Below are positions 32,728 to 43,745 of a stretch of 64,000 bases of DNA, one piece after another (position 1 is the stretch's first letter; every line of letters starts with the position of its first letter). The translations under genes were made by a program, and so were the position numbers. Source of the stretch: Megascapheus bottae (taxonomy: Eukaryota > Chordata > Mammalia > Rodentia > Geomyidae). The notes beneath the pieces were generated by a model. It made no database searches. It was not told where the DNA came from and worked only from the letters and a program-made list of their open reading frames with translations. The DNA is taken from NCBI GenBank assembly GCA_024803745.1, contig JANJXV010000262.1, forward strand, positions 186,001-250,000, read 5' to 3'.

Positions 32728-33280
32728 GTCAGGCACTGCTGGCTGAAGCGTGTAATTCTACCTACTATGGAGGCTGAGATTGGAGGATCTTGGTTCAAAG
32801 CCCAAAGCCAGCCTGGACACATATGTTTGTGAGACTTACATCACCAATTAACTACCAGAAACCAAAAATGGAGCTGTAGAGGAAGAGCGCTAGCCTTGAG
32901 CTGAAGAGGTCAGGGACAGTCCAGGCCCAAAGTCCAAGCACCATGACGAATCAATAATAAAAAAGAAGATAGCTAATAGTAATGATGAATAATTTTGGGC
33001 TGGGAGTTTGGCCTAGTGGTAGAGTGCTTGCCTAGCATGCACGAAGACCTGGGTTCAATTCCTCAATATCATATTCATAGAAAAATGCTGGAAGTGGTGC
33101 TGAGGCTGAAGTGGTAGAGCCCTAGCCTTGAGAAAATATAAGGACAGTGCTCAGTCCCTAAGTCCAAGCCCAGGACTGGCCAAATCAAAAGTAGTAGAGC
33201 ACTGGCATTGAACTAAAGATCTGAGGAACAGCCCAGGCACAGAGTTCAAGCACCACAAACAACAACAACAAAATCTATGA
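32728..33280 (+). repeat. Composite, ID dimer and ID fragment in a row
   Basis: A composite at 32,728-32,965 (GGAGGCTGAGATTGGAGGATCTTGGTTCAAAGCC). A well-preserved ID dimer at 32,996-33,185, with GGCCTAGTGGTAGAGTGCTTGCCTAGCATGC and the B-box-like GGGTTCAATTCC. A right-half fragment to 33,270 with an AACAACAACAA tail. Confidence 0.88.
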
Positions 33281-33529
33281 AATGGCAGTGGTGGTTTTAA
33301 GCTAAGCAAAAATAGAGTAGAAAGTGGTAAAATACATATTTGTGTGTAAGCAAAATAGCCAGACTTATGCATTAGAACAGGATAGCAACTTGAAAAAAAA
33401 TTTTGTTTTCCATCTCACTAGGTCCTGTCTCTTAATTTATTCAAGTAAGTAAAATGCTGGGTTTTATAATCGTTGCTCTGAATATTAGAAAACCATAATA
33501 TCTCTCATTAACCAACAAAGTCCAGGAAC
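33281..33529. other. Spacer
   Basis: AT-rich, nothing recognised. Confidence 0.4.
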
Positions 33530-33845
33530 TGGGGCTTCGTTCTAATGGCAGAGTATCAGGCAAGAGAAGAAAAAATTGAAGTAAGAACTTGAAGTTCTTG
33601 ATCCAGAACCTGCATAGTAACAGAGCAGCAGCCTGGTGATGGTACTCACACCTATAATCTTAGCTACTCAGGAGGCTATGATCTGAGAATCAAAGTTTAA
33701 AGCCAGCCAAAGTACCCAGTTAACTGCCAGAAAAACCAGAAGTGGCACTGTGGCTCACAGATTAAAGCACTAGCCTTGAGCTGAAGAGCTCAGGGACAGT
33801 GCCCAGGCCCAGCGTTCAAGCCCCACAATTGACAAAAATCAAACA
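33530..33845 (+). repeat. SINE fragment plus B1/ID composite
   Basis: A short degenerate ID start near 33,530 is followed at 33,628-33,845 by a complete composite (GGTGATGGTACTCACACCTATAATCTTAGCTACTCAGGAGGC, GTGGCACTGTGGCTCACAG, AGCGTTCAAGCCCCACAATTG). Confidence 0.85.
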
Positions 33846-34249
33846 AGCAAACAAAACTCACAAAGAAGCCTGCAGACCACAGTGGTTCTGCTGAGTCTCT
33901 TCTCTATGGGGATCAGGAAACATTTCACTTTTTCTGTCTGTTCCCATCTCAACATTCATACTAAAATAAGACTGTGTTGAAAGTTTCAATTTATAAAAAT
34001 GTTTTTCATGAAGCACCCTGAAATATTCATCGCTTACATCTCAATTGAAGATAGTTGATTTGAGGTTGCATTGGTACAGTGCTAGCCTTGAGCAGAAAAG
34101 CTCAGGGATAGAGCTGAAGCACTCAGTTGAAGACCCAGTGCCAACACACCAAAGAAATTATGCACTTTATACATATTTTCTAATTTCTTAATGAATTTTT
34201 CAGTCTGTATAAATATAGGGTACATTTCTTGTTACTTAAGTAAGATTGC
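33846..34249. other. Spacer with a SINE fragment
   Basis: Mostly AT-rich DNA. A partial ID right half lies at about 34,065-34,150 (TTGCATTGGTACAGTGCTAGCCTTGAGCAGAAAAGCTC). Confidence 0.5.
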
Positions 34250-34595
34250 TCTTTTTTTTTCTTTTTGCCAGTCCTACGGCTTGGACTCAGGGCCTAGACA
34301 TTTTCATTGGACTCGCTTGCCCAAGGTGAGTGCTCTGCCTCTTGAGACACAGCGCCACTTCTAGCTTTTATTCTGAGTATGCGGTACCGGTGAATAGAAC
34401 CTAGGTCTTCATGCATTCTAGGTGAGCACTCTACCATTAGGCTCCATTCCCAGGCAGTGAGATTCCTTTTACAGTCATTGTATGTTCACAGAGTTTGATC
34501 TCACACACTGTAGGGCCCTGGTTGGCTTTGACCTGTGATCCTAAACCCTGAGCATCCTAAGTAGCTGAAATTAAATTGTGAGCCAGCATGATGAC
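34250..34595 (-). repeat. ID dimer and B1-like piece, reverse strand
   Basis: The ID dimer lies at 34,250-34,458 (CCTACGGCTTGGACTCAGGGCC, GCCTCTTGAGACACAGCGCCACTTCTAGC, GAGCACTCTACCATTAGGC). A degenerate 7SL-like half follows (34,510-34,595; GTGATCCTAAACCCTGAGCATCCTAAGTAGC). Confidence 0.8.
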
Positions 34596-34654
34596 TTCCA
34601 TTCTTTTTTCTACAAAAATATATGTAGTTATCTAAAATATATCTATAGCTGAAA

Positions 34655-35757
34655 AAAATGAATCTCTCCCAAACAAATCTTCAAAGAAACAACCATCCTA
34701 TTAAAAGGTGGGCTAAAGACTTAAAAGAGTATTCTCTGAAGAAAAAATTAAAATGGGCTTTAGACACATGAAGAAATGCTCCATATCTCTAGCAATAAGG
34801 GAAATGAAAATCAAAACAACTTTGAGATTCCTCCTGACTCCAGTCAGAATGGCCATTATCAAAAAATCTAATAAGACATACTGGTGGGGAAGTGACCAGG
34901 GGGATCACACCTACACTGTTGGTGTGAGTGTAAACTCGTTCAACCACTAGGGAAAGCAGTGTGGTGGTTCCTCAAAAGACTGAACATAGAGCTCCCCTAT
35001 GATCCAGCAAATCCACTACTTGGCATCTACCCAATTGTCCAGAAAAAAGGACATTCTAAAGCCACTAGCACAATGATGCTCATTGCAGCACTATTTACCA
35101 TAGCAAAGCTATGAAACCAACCCAGATGCCACTCAGTAGATGACTGAATCAAGAAGATGTGGTAATTATACACAATGGAATGCTATGCTGCCATCAGAAG
35201 GAAAGACATCGCCCCATTTGTAAGGAAATGGAAAGACTTGGAAAAATTCATATTAAGTGAAGCAAGCCAGACCCAAAGAAACATAAGCTCAATGGTTTCC
35301 CTCATTTATAACAATTAGTTCACATCTAGGACTCTCCTAGCAGAGGATTACAATAACTCAAAAACCTAGGTATATAAGGTCATATAGGATGAGACTAAAT
35401 GAAAGGATCTTTAGGATATGGGAACAAGAGCTATATCTTGTGTCATCGTTGCTATTAATCTTGTGTGATTTTTGTCCTTAAACTACTATGTTATTTCTCA
35501 TTTCTTATTTTGCCCTTTGGTTAATGTCAGATTGTTACTGTATCTGATTTTTTCCCTGGCATATTGTATATATGTTTATTTGTTTATGTCAAATAGGAAA
35601 GGGAAGGGGGGAAACAAGATGATTGGGAAGGGGAGGGGAGAGGGAACTGGGGACAAAAACATGTGGAGTGGAATAAATGTGTGAGAAGTAATGCAGTCCA
35701 CTACCTGTAAATGTAATCGTAACCCCTCTATACATTACCCTGAAAATAAAAAAGAGA
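34655..35757 (+). mobile_element. L1 3' end, ORF2 C-terminus to tail
   Basis: Older, 5'-truncated L1. Open piece 34,753-34,950 reads RHMKKCSISLAIREMKIKTTLRF, homologous to the ORF2 C-terminal region. The 3' UTR follows with its G-rich tract (35,600-35,650) and an A-rich end. Base differences from L1-1 are much more frequent than among L1-1, L1-2 and L1-3. Confidence 0.92.
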
Positions 35758-35829
35758 CTATCAAAATATCTGTAGAAAATGAGGCTGGATGATGGAAACA
35801 ACCAGATGCCCTACTACAAAAAATGTGAT

Positions 35830-35872
<43 letters not shown>

Positions 35873-36440
35873 CACACACACACAATGGAATGATACATAG
35901 CCAACCGACAAGATAAAATAATGGCATTCTCGGGGAAGTGGATAAAAAGGAAAAAAATCATATTAAGTGAAGTAAGCCAAACTCAAAGGAACATAGGCCC
36001 AAGAGTCTCCCTCATTTGTCAAATTCAGTAGAAACCTTGGGCTCTGCTACCAGAGATTTACAATAGAACAAAATCTAGAGACATCGTGACAAATAGTATG
36101 ACACTAAATGTAAGGACCTCCAAGATAAAGAAACAAAACTCATATAATGAGTGATTGTTGTCCTTAATGAACTATGTGATCTCTTATCTCTTTTGCTATC
36201 CCTTGGTTATATCATATTGTTACAATATTTCACCTTGTTTTCTGATATATTTCAGATGTGCCTAATTGGTTATTTGAAATTGGATAGGGAAGGGGGGAAA
36301 TGAACATGAATGGGGGTAGGGGAAGGGAAATGGGGACCATATCATTACATGGGGTATCAAAGTTTGAGAAGTAATGCACCTTCTATCTGGTGAATATAAT
36401 GTAACCCTTCTATAAATTACAATAAAAATAAATACATAAA
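35758..36440 (+). mobile_element. Second L1 3' end with (CA)n insertion
   Basis: Begins with L1-like GGAAACAACCAGATGCCCT, has a CA repeat, then TCATATTAAGTGAAGTAAGCCAAACTCAAAGG and a 3' UTR with G-rich tract (36,288-36,330), ending in AATAAAAATAAATAC. Confidence 0.88.
35831..35884. repeat. (CA)n microsatellite
   Basis: CA repeat with two interruptions, inside the L1 3' fragment. Confidence 0.95.
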
Positions 36441-36870
36441 AAGAAGATCTGCACAGAAAAAAATAATAATGGCATTTTTGGGGTAGTGGATGAAATTAGA
36501 GTGAATCCTGTTGAGTGAGATAAGTCAAGACCAAGGAACAAAAGGTACATGATATCCTTAATATATGGATATTAGTTTCAAACAGTAGTAGAGCGATGAT
36601 TGAATAGTTGATACCCAAAGTTCTGGACATAATTTTGGAGATATAAACATAACTACATAGACATAAAAATCTAGGATAAATTATACACTCTATAGACATG
36701 TGTTTTATTATAGATTAATCTGTATCTATGACATACAATTACTCAGCTTAACTTTTACTATATTCTAAAATCTATGTGCCAGTGATTGTATAGCGATTCC
36801 CTTCTTGAATACTTGTTGGTTAAACATGACATTTGAAATATGATGTAAATTTCAATGTTAATAAATTTTT
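36441..36870 (+). mobile_element. Third, older L1 3' end
   Basis: Starts with TAATGGCATTTTTGGGGTAGTGGATGAAATTAGAGTGAATCCTGTTGAGTGAGATAAG, the equivalent L1 region in a more diverged subfamily. It ends in an AATAAATTTTTTTAAAAAA tail near 36,880. Confidence 0.75.
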
Positions 36871-37259
36871 TTAAAAAAGAGGCTAGAGGTAAATACCACT
36901 AATGTACTTGCTCTAAGTGGTACAGAAATTTTCTTAATGAATCAAGGGGTTTTATTACATCTTTATGCAATTATTTTAGTTCTGAGTGTTCTACACTCAA
37001 TGATACTTCTGGAAAGATGATATAGCTGACTGTGTAGATGGTATGAAGACATACTGGCCTAAACGTAGAATAAAGCATTGGTAAGTGGCTGTTAGCTGTC
37101 CAGATTCTACTGGAATATGTGGAATGAATTTATTAAGCACAATGCAGGCTCTTAGTCAGATCAGGATCAAGATTATGTGGTTCCATGAGATGAATGAGGA
37201 AAGATCAGAAAAATCTACTAAGATATCCAGATATACTTTTGAAACTAAGGTATCTGTAC
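36871..37259. other. Spacer
   Basis: AT-rich DNA without recognised gene or repeat. The 68-codon frame at 37,085-37,291 looks incidental. Confidence 0.45.
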
Positions 37260-37725
37260 TCCTTTTTTTTCTTTCTTGGTGGGGAGCTTGAACTTTGGAC
37301 CTGGGCAAGGTCTCTTAGATCTTTTTCCTCAAGGCTAATGCTGTACCAGTTTTAGCCACAACTCCACTTAGTTTTTGGGTGGATAAGTGGAGAGTAGAAT
37401 CTTACAGGTTTTTTTTGTTTTCGTTTTTTTGCTTGCAAAGGCTTTGATTCACCTTCTCCCTGGCTAGTAGAATGACAATTATGACCCTCCAGCGCCTGGC
37501 TAGTGATTCTTTGAAAATTGGACTTTCTTCCAAATCACATAACTGGTTCCTAGCAAAGTTTTGAAGCCTGACTTAAATGTGACAGATTTTTGTCACTTGG
37601 AGACACTCTGTGCTGAACGTTAGAAATCTACCAGCTGAGTCACAGTGGCACTTCCAGTTTTTTGTTTATGTGGTGCTGAGGAATGGAATCCAGGGTTTCA
37701 TACATGCTAGGCAAGCTTCATTTTC
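37260..37725 (-). repeat. Degenerate SINEs, reverse strand
   Basis: One composite-like element at 37,262-37,500 (GGGGAGCTTGAACTTTGGACCTGGGC, GTACCAGTTTTAGCCACAACTCCACTTAG). One ID piece at 37,620-37,725 (AGCTGAGTCACAGTGGCACTTCCAG, GTGGTGCTGAGGAATGGAATCCAGGG). Confidence 0.65.
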
Positions 37726-38150
37726 AGCCAAGGTTTTATGTTTTGTTTTTTCAGTGTTGTTCATTCTAAGGTACTGTATGATGTTTTTTCATGTTCTTTG
37801 CTTTTTACCTCTTTTCTTCTTTTTCCCTTTAGTTTTATTCTCTGTAGTCACTGTGTTGAATTCGGGTACCCTGTGTCTTGTACATAGGTTTATGTGATTT
37901 GGAATGGAGAGGGTATAATAAAATGGTAAAAAAAAAACAAAGGAAAAAGGGTGAACCAATTGAACAGTGATACTTGGAAGACACTAAACGGAAATGAACT
38001 GAACAATCTGGGTGGAGAGGGGGCTGAGGGTAGGAAAACAGAGAAAATGAGGGAGGGGATAACAATTTTCTTAAGAAATGTGTTCATTACTTATGTAACC
38101 CTATGCCAACTATATATTGACTTAACAAAAAAAATTAACTTAAAAAATAA
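37726..38150. other. Spacer with possible retroelement end
   Basis: T-rich DNA, then a purine-rich piece (37,950-38,110) ending AAGAAATGTGTTCATTACTTATGTAACCC, like the patch at 31,350-31,470. Probably the 3' end of an old element; I cannot assign it further. Confidence 0.4.
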
Positions 38151-38620
38151 TTTAGCTGGGTATGGTGGCTCACACTTGTAAATGTAGCTACTCAAGAGGC
38201 TGGGATCCAAGGATAGCAGTTCAAAGTCAGCCTGGGCACTGAAGTCCATGTGACTCTTATCTCCAATTAACCACCAGAAACCCAGAAGTGGCCCTATGGC
38301 TCAAGGGATAGGGCAGTAGTCTTGAGCTGAAAAGCTCAGTGACAAGACCCAGGTGCAGAATTGCAGTCCCATGACTTGAATGATGAATGATACTAGCCAG
38401 GCTCTGTGCGCTCACACTTGGAATCCTATCTACACAGAATCAGGTTTGAATCCAGCCCAAACAAATTGCATGATATTCTGATTTACAGTTCATTACCAAA
38501 AATCTGGAAGTGGAGCTGTGGATAAAGTGGTAGAACACTAGCCTGAAGCAAAAAAAAACATTTAAGGACAGTTCCCAGGCCCTGGGTTCAAGTCCCAAGA
38601 CTTGCATAAAACAAACAAAA
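38151..38620 (+). repeat. Two B1/ID composite SINEs
   Basis: The first (38,151-38,385) shows GGTATGGTGGCTCACACTTGTAAATGTAGCTACTC and TAGTCTTGAGCTGAAAAGCTC. The second (38,393-38,620) shows GTGCGCTCACACTTGGAATCCTATCTAC and CCCTGGGTTCAAGTCCCAAGACTTGC. Confidence 0.82.
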
Positions 38621-39889
38621 TGTGACGCTGAGTCGTCCATCATTTGGTGTTATAGTTCAATATTCTTGATATGCGTTTTAGAAATTAAGTCCCTAGCAAA
38701 TACTCTCCCCTGAAATTCTGCTTCATAGCTGATTCATAGAATTTCAGCATCATTACTATCACCTTCCCGTTAGCATAGCAGTCTACTACTGAAAATTTGA
38801 ACAAAACTTTTGAGTAATCCTAATTAATCTGTGTATCATCTGCACACACATCAAATCAGCAGCAGCTATGATCTACTATTATCTAAATGTATTTAATCCC
38901 TTCTTGAGTTAATGAGCCTTAAAGAGTAAAACATATGAAATAGTTATGAAACTAACAGTCACCATTCTTCTACCTAATATTGTAACATAAGTTTATAAAT
39001 GCAAGGACTATTCTGAAGTGTGCAGAAGATAGCTTCTAATTATAAAATTCTCATGAAGTATAGTTTTTAAGAAACATGTTGTTTGCTTTGGGAAAGCAAA
39101 GGCAAGGAAAAATGATATAAGTAAGTTCCCTATTTATCAGAAGGAACATACTATTGGGTTTAGATCAACTTTCATTCATTCCGTGCTGATGAAACAAATA
39201 TTTGAAATTCCTGAGGCCAATCACTTCATTGTGATGCACAATCAGCCAGCTTAGATCAATCTTCCAAAAAAGGAAAGGAACAAATGAGAAGCAATTAAGG
39301 TTTCCAAAATGAACCAGGTGGTGGTGGCAGCTCACACTTGTAATTCTATCTACTCAAGGACTGAAATCCAAGGATCTGGACTAAGTCTGTCTGTTATGAA
39401 AATATTCCTGTCTGAAACATCATCTCTGTTATCACAGCCCAGCTGATACACTCTGCCCAACAGGTTCCAAACACCAAAGTCCATCTCCTATCTGAAATAC
39501 TAGCAAACGTACTCACACATTATTTCCTCTTTGGGAGATAGTTGAAACAAGTACCAAAAACATTTCCCTGGCTTCAGAGTGGAAGTGGAAATATATACTG
39601 ACTAGAAGCCCATCTAGTAAATTACAGTCAATCATCTTTCCTCACATCTTGTTAGTTAAATTGAAAATGAGTGTTTGGATCAGAAGCGATGTGTATGAGC
39701 ATACGGGTTGTAAAAGTACTGTAATCCTAGCTACTCAAGATAAGCTGAGACCTGAGGATTCCAGTTCAAAATCAGCCACGCAATAAATTCCATAAGATTT
39801 TTACCTCTAATTAACCAGCAAAAAACAGAGCGTTGAATTGTGCGTAAAATGCCACAGGCCTAAGCTTTGCATAAAAGTGGTAAGGGGTA
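38621..39889. other. Spacer before copy B
   Basis: AT-rich DNA with two short SINE fragments (about 39,310-39,390 and 39,715-39,860). No gene recognised. It ends at the abrupt start of L1 sequence at 39,890, a candidate duplication junction. Confidence 0.5.
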
Positions 39890-40803
39890 GCATTCAGGAT
39901 GCCCACTCTCTCCACTCCTTTTTAACATAGTACTAGAATTCCTAGGCAGTGCAATAAGGCAAGAAGCAAGCATAAAGGGGATCCAAATGGAGAAGGAGGA
40001 AATAAAACTATCCCTCTTTGCAGATGACATGATTCTGTATTTAACAACTATATAGACCAAATAGATCTAACAGACATCTGCAAAATATTCCACCCAGTAA
40101 CAACACAATATACGTTTTCCTCAGCATCACATGGAACATTTTCTAAAATAGACCACATCTTAGGCCATAACACAAACCTGGACAGATTCAGAAACACTGA
40201 AATCATTTAATGCACACTCTCAGACCATAAAGGCATCAAATTGGATCGAAAACCCTGTAACTAATGGAGACTGAACAACACATTGTTGAATCAAAAACAA
40301 TGGGTAATCGAAGAGATCAGAACAGATATCCAACTGTTTATGAAATTTAACAATAAGGAGCACACAAATATCAACTCCTTAGGGACACAACAAAGGCAGT
40401 GCTCAGAGGAAAATTTATAGCACTGAGTGCCTACAACAGCAAGTTGGAAAAATGGCAAACCAACTAGTTAATGTTTCACCTTAACCTCCTGGAAAAAGAG
40501 CAACAATCCAACCTTAAACCCATTAGGAGAAAGCAAATTATTAAAATCAAAGCAGAATTAAATGATTTGGAATAAAAAAAATCTATAGAAAGAATCAACA
40601 AAACAAGGAGTTGGTTCTTTGAAAGAATTAACAAAATTGACAAGCCCTTAGCATATCTTACCAAAAAAAGGAGAGAGCATATCGAAATAAACAAAATCGC
40701 AGATGAAAATGGTAATATCGTGACAGAAATTACCAAGATCCAGAATATCATGAGGGAATACTTTTCAAAACTTTAAGCCAACAAATTTGAGAATCTAGTA
40801 GAA

Positions 40804-41106
40804 ATGGATGAATTCCTAGACAATATTAACATACCCACACTGAACCAAGAAGAGCTAACCCAACTCAACAGGCCTATTTCAAGCTCTGAAATAGAAATGG
40901 AAATTAGACAACTTCCACTTAAAAAGCGCCCAGGGCCAGATGGATTCACAGCTGAATTCTATAAGGTCTTTAAAGCAGAGCTCACACAAATACACCTCAA
41001 GCTCTTCAACGAAATTGAAAATGAAGGTTCTTTACCAAACTCATTCTGTGAAGCCAGTATATCCCTCATCCCCAGACAGAGATTCATCAAAGAAAGAGAA
41101 CTATAG
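40804..41106 (+). pseudogene. Patchwork L1 ORF2, linker and RT start
   Basis: Reads [20 protein letters not shown] to [15 protein letters not shown] and [17 protein letters not shown]. The Ser codon after LPN is intact here, unlike the stop at 2,933 and 8,323. It is frameshifted near 41,075 by a short deletion in the PKPDRD codons. Confidence 0.88.
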
Positions 41107-41986
41107 ACCCATTTCTTTGATGAACATCGATGCAAAACTTCTCAACAAAATACTGGCCAACCGTCTACAACAACTCATCAAAAAAATTATACACTATGAT
41201 CAAACTGGATTCATCACAGGGAGGCAAAGCTGGTTCAACATACACAAATCAATTAATATAATGGAACACATCAACAGGAGCAAGGACAAAAATCACATGA
41301 TTGTCTCAATAGATGCGGAAAAGGCATTTGACAAGATCCAAAACCCCTTTATGTTAAAAGATGTGGAGAAACTAGGAATCCATGGAACATTTCTCAATGT
41401 AATGAAGGCTGTGTATGAGAAACCCACTGCTAGTAGTATACTTAATGGTGAAAATCTAAAGCCATTCCCTCTAAAATCAGGAACAAGACAAGGATGCCCA
41501 CTCTCTACACTCCTTTTTAACATAGTACAAGAATTCCTAGGCAGTGCAATAAGGCAAGAAGCAAGCATAAATGTGATCAAAGTAGGGAAAGAGGAAATAA
41601 AACTATCCCTCTTTGCAGATGACATGATTCTGTATTTAAAGAATCCTATAGACTCTAGTCCCAAGCTCCTTGAGCTGATTCAAAGCTTGGGAAGGGTAGC
41701 AGGCCATAAAATCAACCCTCACAAATCAACTGCCTTCCTTTACGCCAACACTGAGTGGAAAGTGGCAATAATCAGGAAAGAAACTCGTTTCACAATAGCC
41801 TCAAAGAAAATGAAGTACCTAGGAATTAGCTTAACTAAGAATGTAAAGGACCGTTTAGATGAAAACTTTAAAAATCTAAAAAAAGAAATTAAAGCAGAAC
41901 TAAGGAAATGGAAAAGCCTCCCATGCTCCTGGATTGGAAGAATCAACATTGTCAAAATGACAATCTTGCCAAGGGTTATCTACTAA
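41063..41986 (+). pseudogene. Patchwork L1 ORF2, reverse transcriptase
   Basis: Genuine reading from about [31 protein letters not shown] through [18 protein letters not shown] and [14 protein letters not shown] to [12 protein letters not shown] and [15 protein letters not shown]. It is the best-preserved RT in the window because the fingers region is in frame, whereas in L1-1 and L1-2 it is shifted. A TAA at 41,984 ends it. Codons before about 41,063 in this frame are out-of-frame. Confidence 0.9.
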
Positions 41987-42013
41987 TTCAATGCAATACC
42001 CATCAACATCCCA

Positions 42014-43332
42014 ATGTCATTCTTTAAAGAAATAGAAGAGGCAATTCAGAATTTCATATGGAATAATAACAGACCCCGCAGAGCAAAAACACTTCGTAGC
42101 AGAAAGAACAGCGCTGGAGGAATTTCAGTTCCAAACTTTAGACTCTATTACAGAGCAATAATTCTCGAAACAGCTTGGTACTGGCACAAGAACAGGCCTG
42201 ATGTCCAATGAAATAGAACTGCGGACCCTGATATTAAACCACAGACCTATGGCCAAACATAGAATGGAAGAAAGATAGCCTCTTCAACAAGTTGTGCTGG
42301 CAGAACTGGTTAAGCACCTGCAGAAAAATAAATTTGGATCCTTCTTTGTCACCTTGCAGTAGAATTAACTCCAAATGGATCAAAGACCTGGAGGTAAAAG
42401 CTGACACACTGAAAAGTTTACAGGAAGGAATAGGAGATACACTAGGCTTCCGTGGCACAGGTCGAAACTTTCTTAATAAGGACCAAGAATCACAACAAAT
42501 CAGAGAAAGGCTGGAAAAGTGGGACTGCATTAAACTGCAGAGCTTTTGTATGGCAACGGATATAGCTAGTAAACTAATCAGGAAGCCTACAGAGTAGGAG
42601 AAGATCTTCACCAACCAAAAAACAGACAACGGCCTCATATCTAAATATATCAACAACTCTAAAAATTAAATCACTCCAAAACTAACCTCCAAAGTAACAC
42701 CCATCCCATTACAAAATGGGCCAAAGACTTAAAGAGAGTCTTCTCTGAAGAAGAAACAAAAATGGCCTACAGACACATGAAGAAATGTTCCACATCTCTG
42801 GTCATAAAAGAAATGCAAATCAAAACAACTCTAAGATTCCACCTCATTCCAGTTAGAATGGCCAGGTTCAGGAAAACGAATGACAACAGATGCTGGAGGG
42901 GATGTGGCCAGGAGGGATCATTACTACACTGTTGGTGGGAGTGCAAACTCGTTCAACCACTATGGAAAGCAGTGTGGCAGTGCCTCAAAAGGCTAAACAT
43001 AGAACCCCCCCTATGACCCAGCAATTCCACTACTTGGCATTTACCCAACAATCCAGAAACAAGGGCATACTTAACCCACTAGCACAATGTTCATTGCAGC
43101 ACTATTCACCATAGCAAAGATATGGAACCAACCCAGATGTCCCTCAGTTGATGAGTGGATCAACAAGTTGTGGTATTTGTACACAATAGAATTCTATGCT
43201 GCTGTCAGAAAGAATGACATCGCCCCATTTGTTAGGAAATGGAAAGACTTAGAACAAATCATATTAAGTGAAGTAAGCCAGACTCAAAGGAACTTAGGCT
43301 CAGTGGTTTCCCTCATTCGTCATAATCAGTAG
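42014..43332 (+). pseudogene. Patchwork L1 ORF2, thumb and C-terminus
   Basis: Pieces 42,014-42,211 (NFIWNNNRPRRAK), 42,292-42,597 (MCWQNWLSTCRK to IASKLIRKPTE, then TAG), 42,762-43,016 ([18 protein letters not shown]) and 43,087-43,332 (AKIWNQPRCPSVDEW to the natural end VVSLIRHNQ). A deletion of about 20 bp removes the [11 protein letters not shown] region near 42,255. Confidence 0.88.
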
Positions 43333-43745
43333 AAACCTTGAGCTCTACTGGCAGAGATTGTCAATAGAGCAAAAGGCCATATATAAGGCCATATAATGTG
43401 AAGCTAATTGAAAGGACCTCCAGGATATTGAAACAAAAGCCACATAATGAATGATTGTTGTCCTTAATGTACTATGTTGTCTCCCATCTCGTTTGCTGTC
43501 CCTTGGTTATCCCATATTTGTATAGTATCTCACTTTGTTATCTGTTATATTGAATTTATTTGTATTTGGATATTTGAAATTTGATAGGGAAGGGGGGAAA
43601 ACCAAGACGGGTGGGGGGTGGGGGGTTGGAGGGAAATGGGTACCAAGACATGTGAATGGGTATCAATGTATGTGAATTAATGCACCTTCTATCTGGCAAA
43701 TATCATCTAACCCTTTTACTAATTACAATAAAAAATTTAAAAAAC
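43333..43745 (+). other. Patchwork L1 3' UTR with G-rich tract
   Basis: G runs at 43,587-43,632 (GGGAAGGGGGG, GGGTGGGGGGTGGGGGG). It ends in AATAAAAAATTTAAAAAA. Confidence 0.85.

Larger units (their letters stand above)
39890..43745 (+). mobile_element. Patchwork L1 at the start of copy B
   Basis: Starts with about 150 bp of reverse-transcriptase sequence (matching 3,385-3,530, up to the FADDMILYL codons). It then jumps back at about 40,043 to endonuclease sequence (matching 1,917 onward) and runs to the 3' UTR and A-tail. The same ORF2 interval recurs in order further on (41,490-41,640). The tail abuts the same segment as L1-1 does. Confidence 0.93.

Noticed and set aside
32434..32736. Minus-strand Ser/Leu-repeat open frame
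   Set aside because: Translation of the complement of a (GA)n tract.
33003..33060. Possible tRNA gene with A-box- and B-box-like motifs
   Set aside because: The motifs belong to an ID-type SINE repeated throughout the window; no cloverleaf can be completed and it is followed by SINE sequence.
37610..38087. Hydrophobic Phe/Leu-rich frames on both strands
   Set aside because: T-rich or A-rich low-complexity DNA; no conserved pattern.
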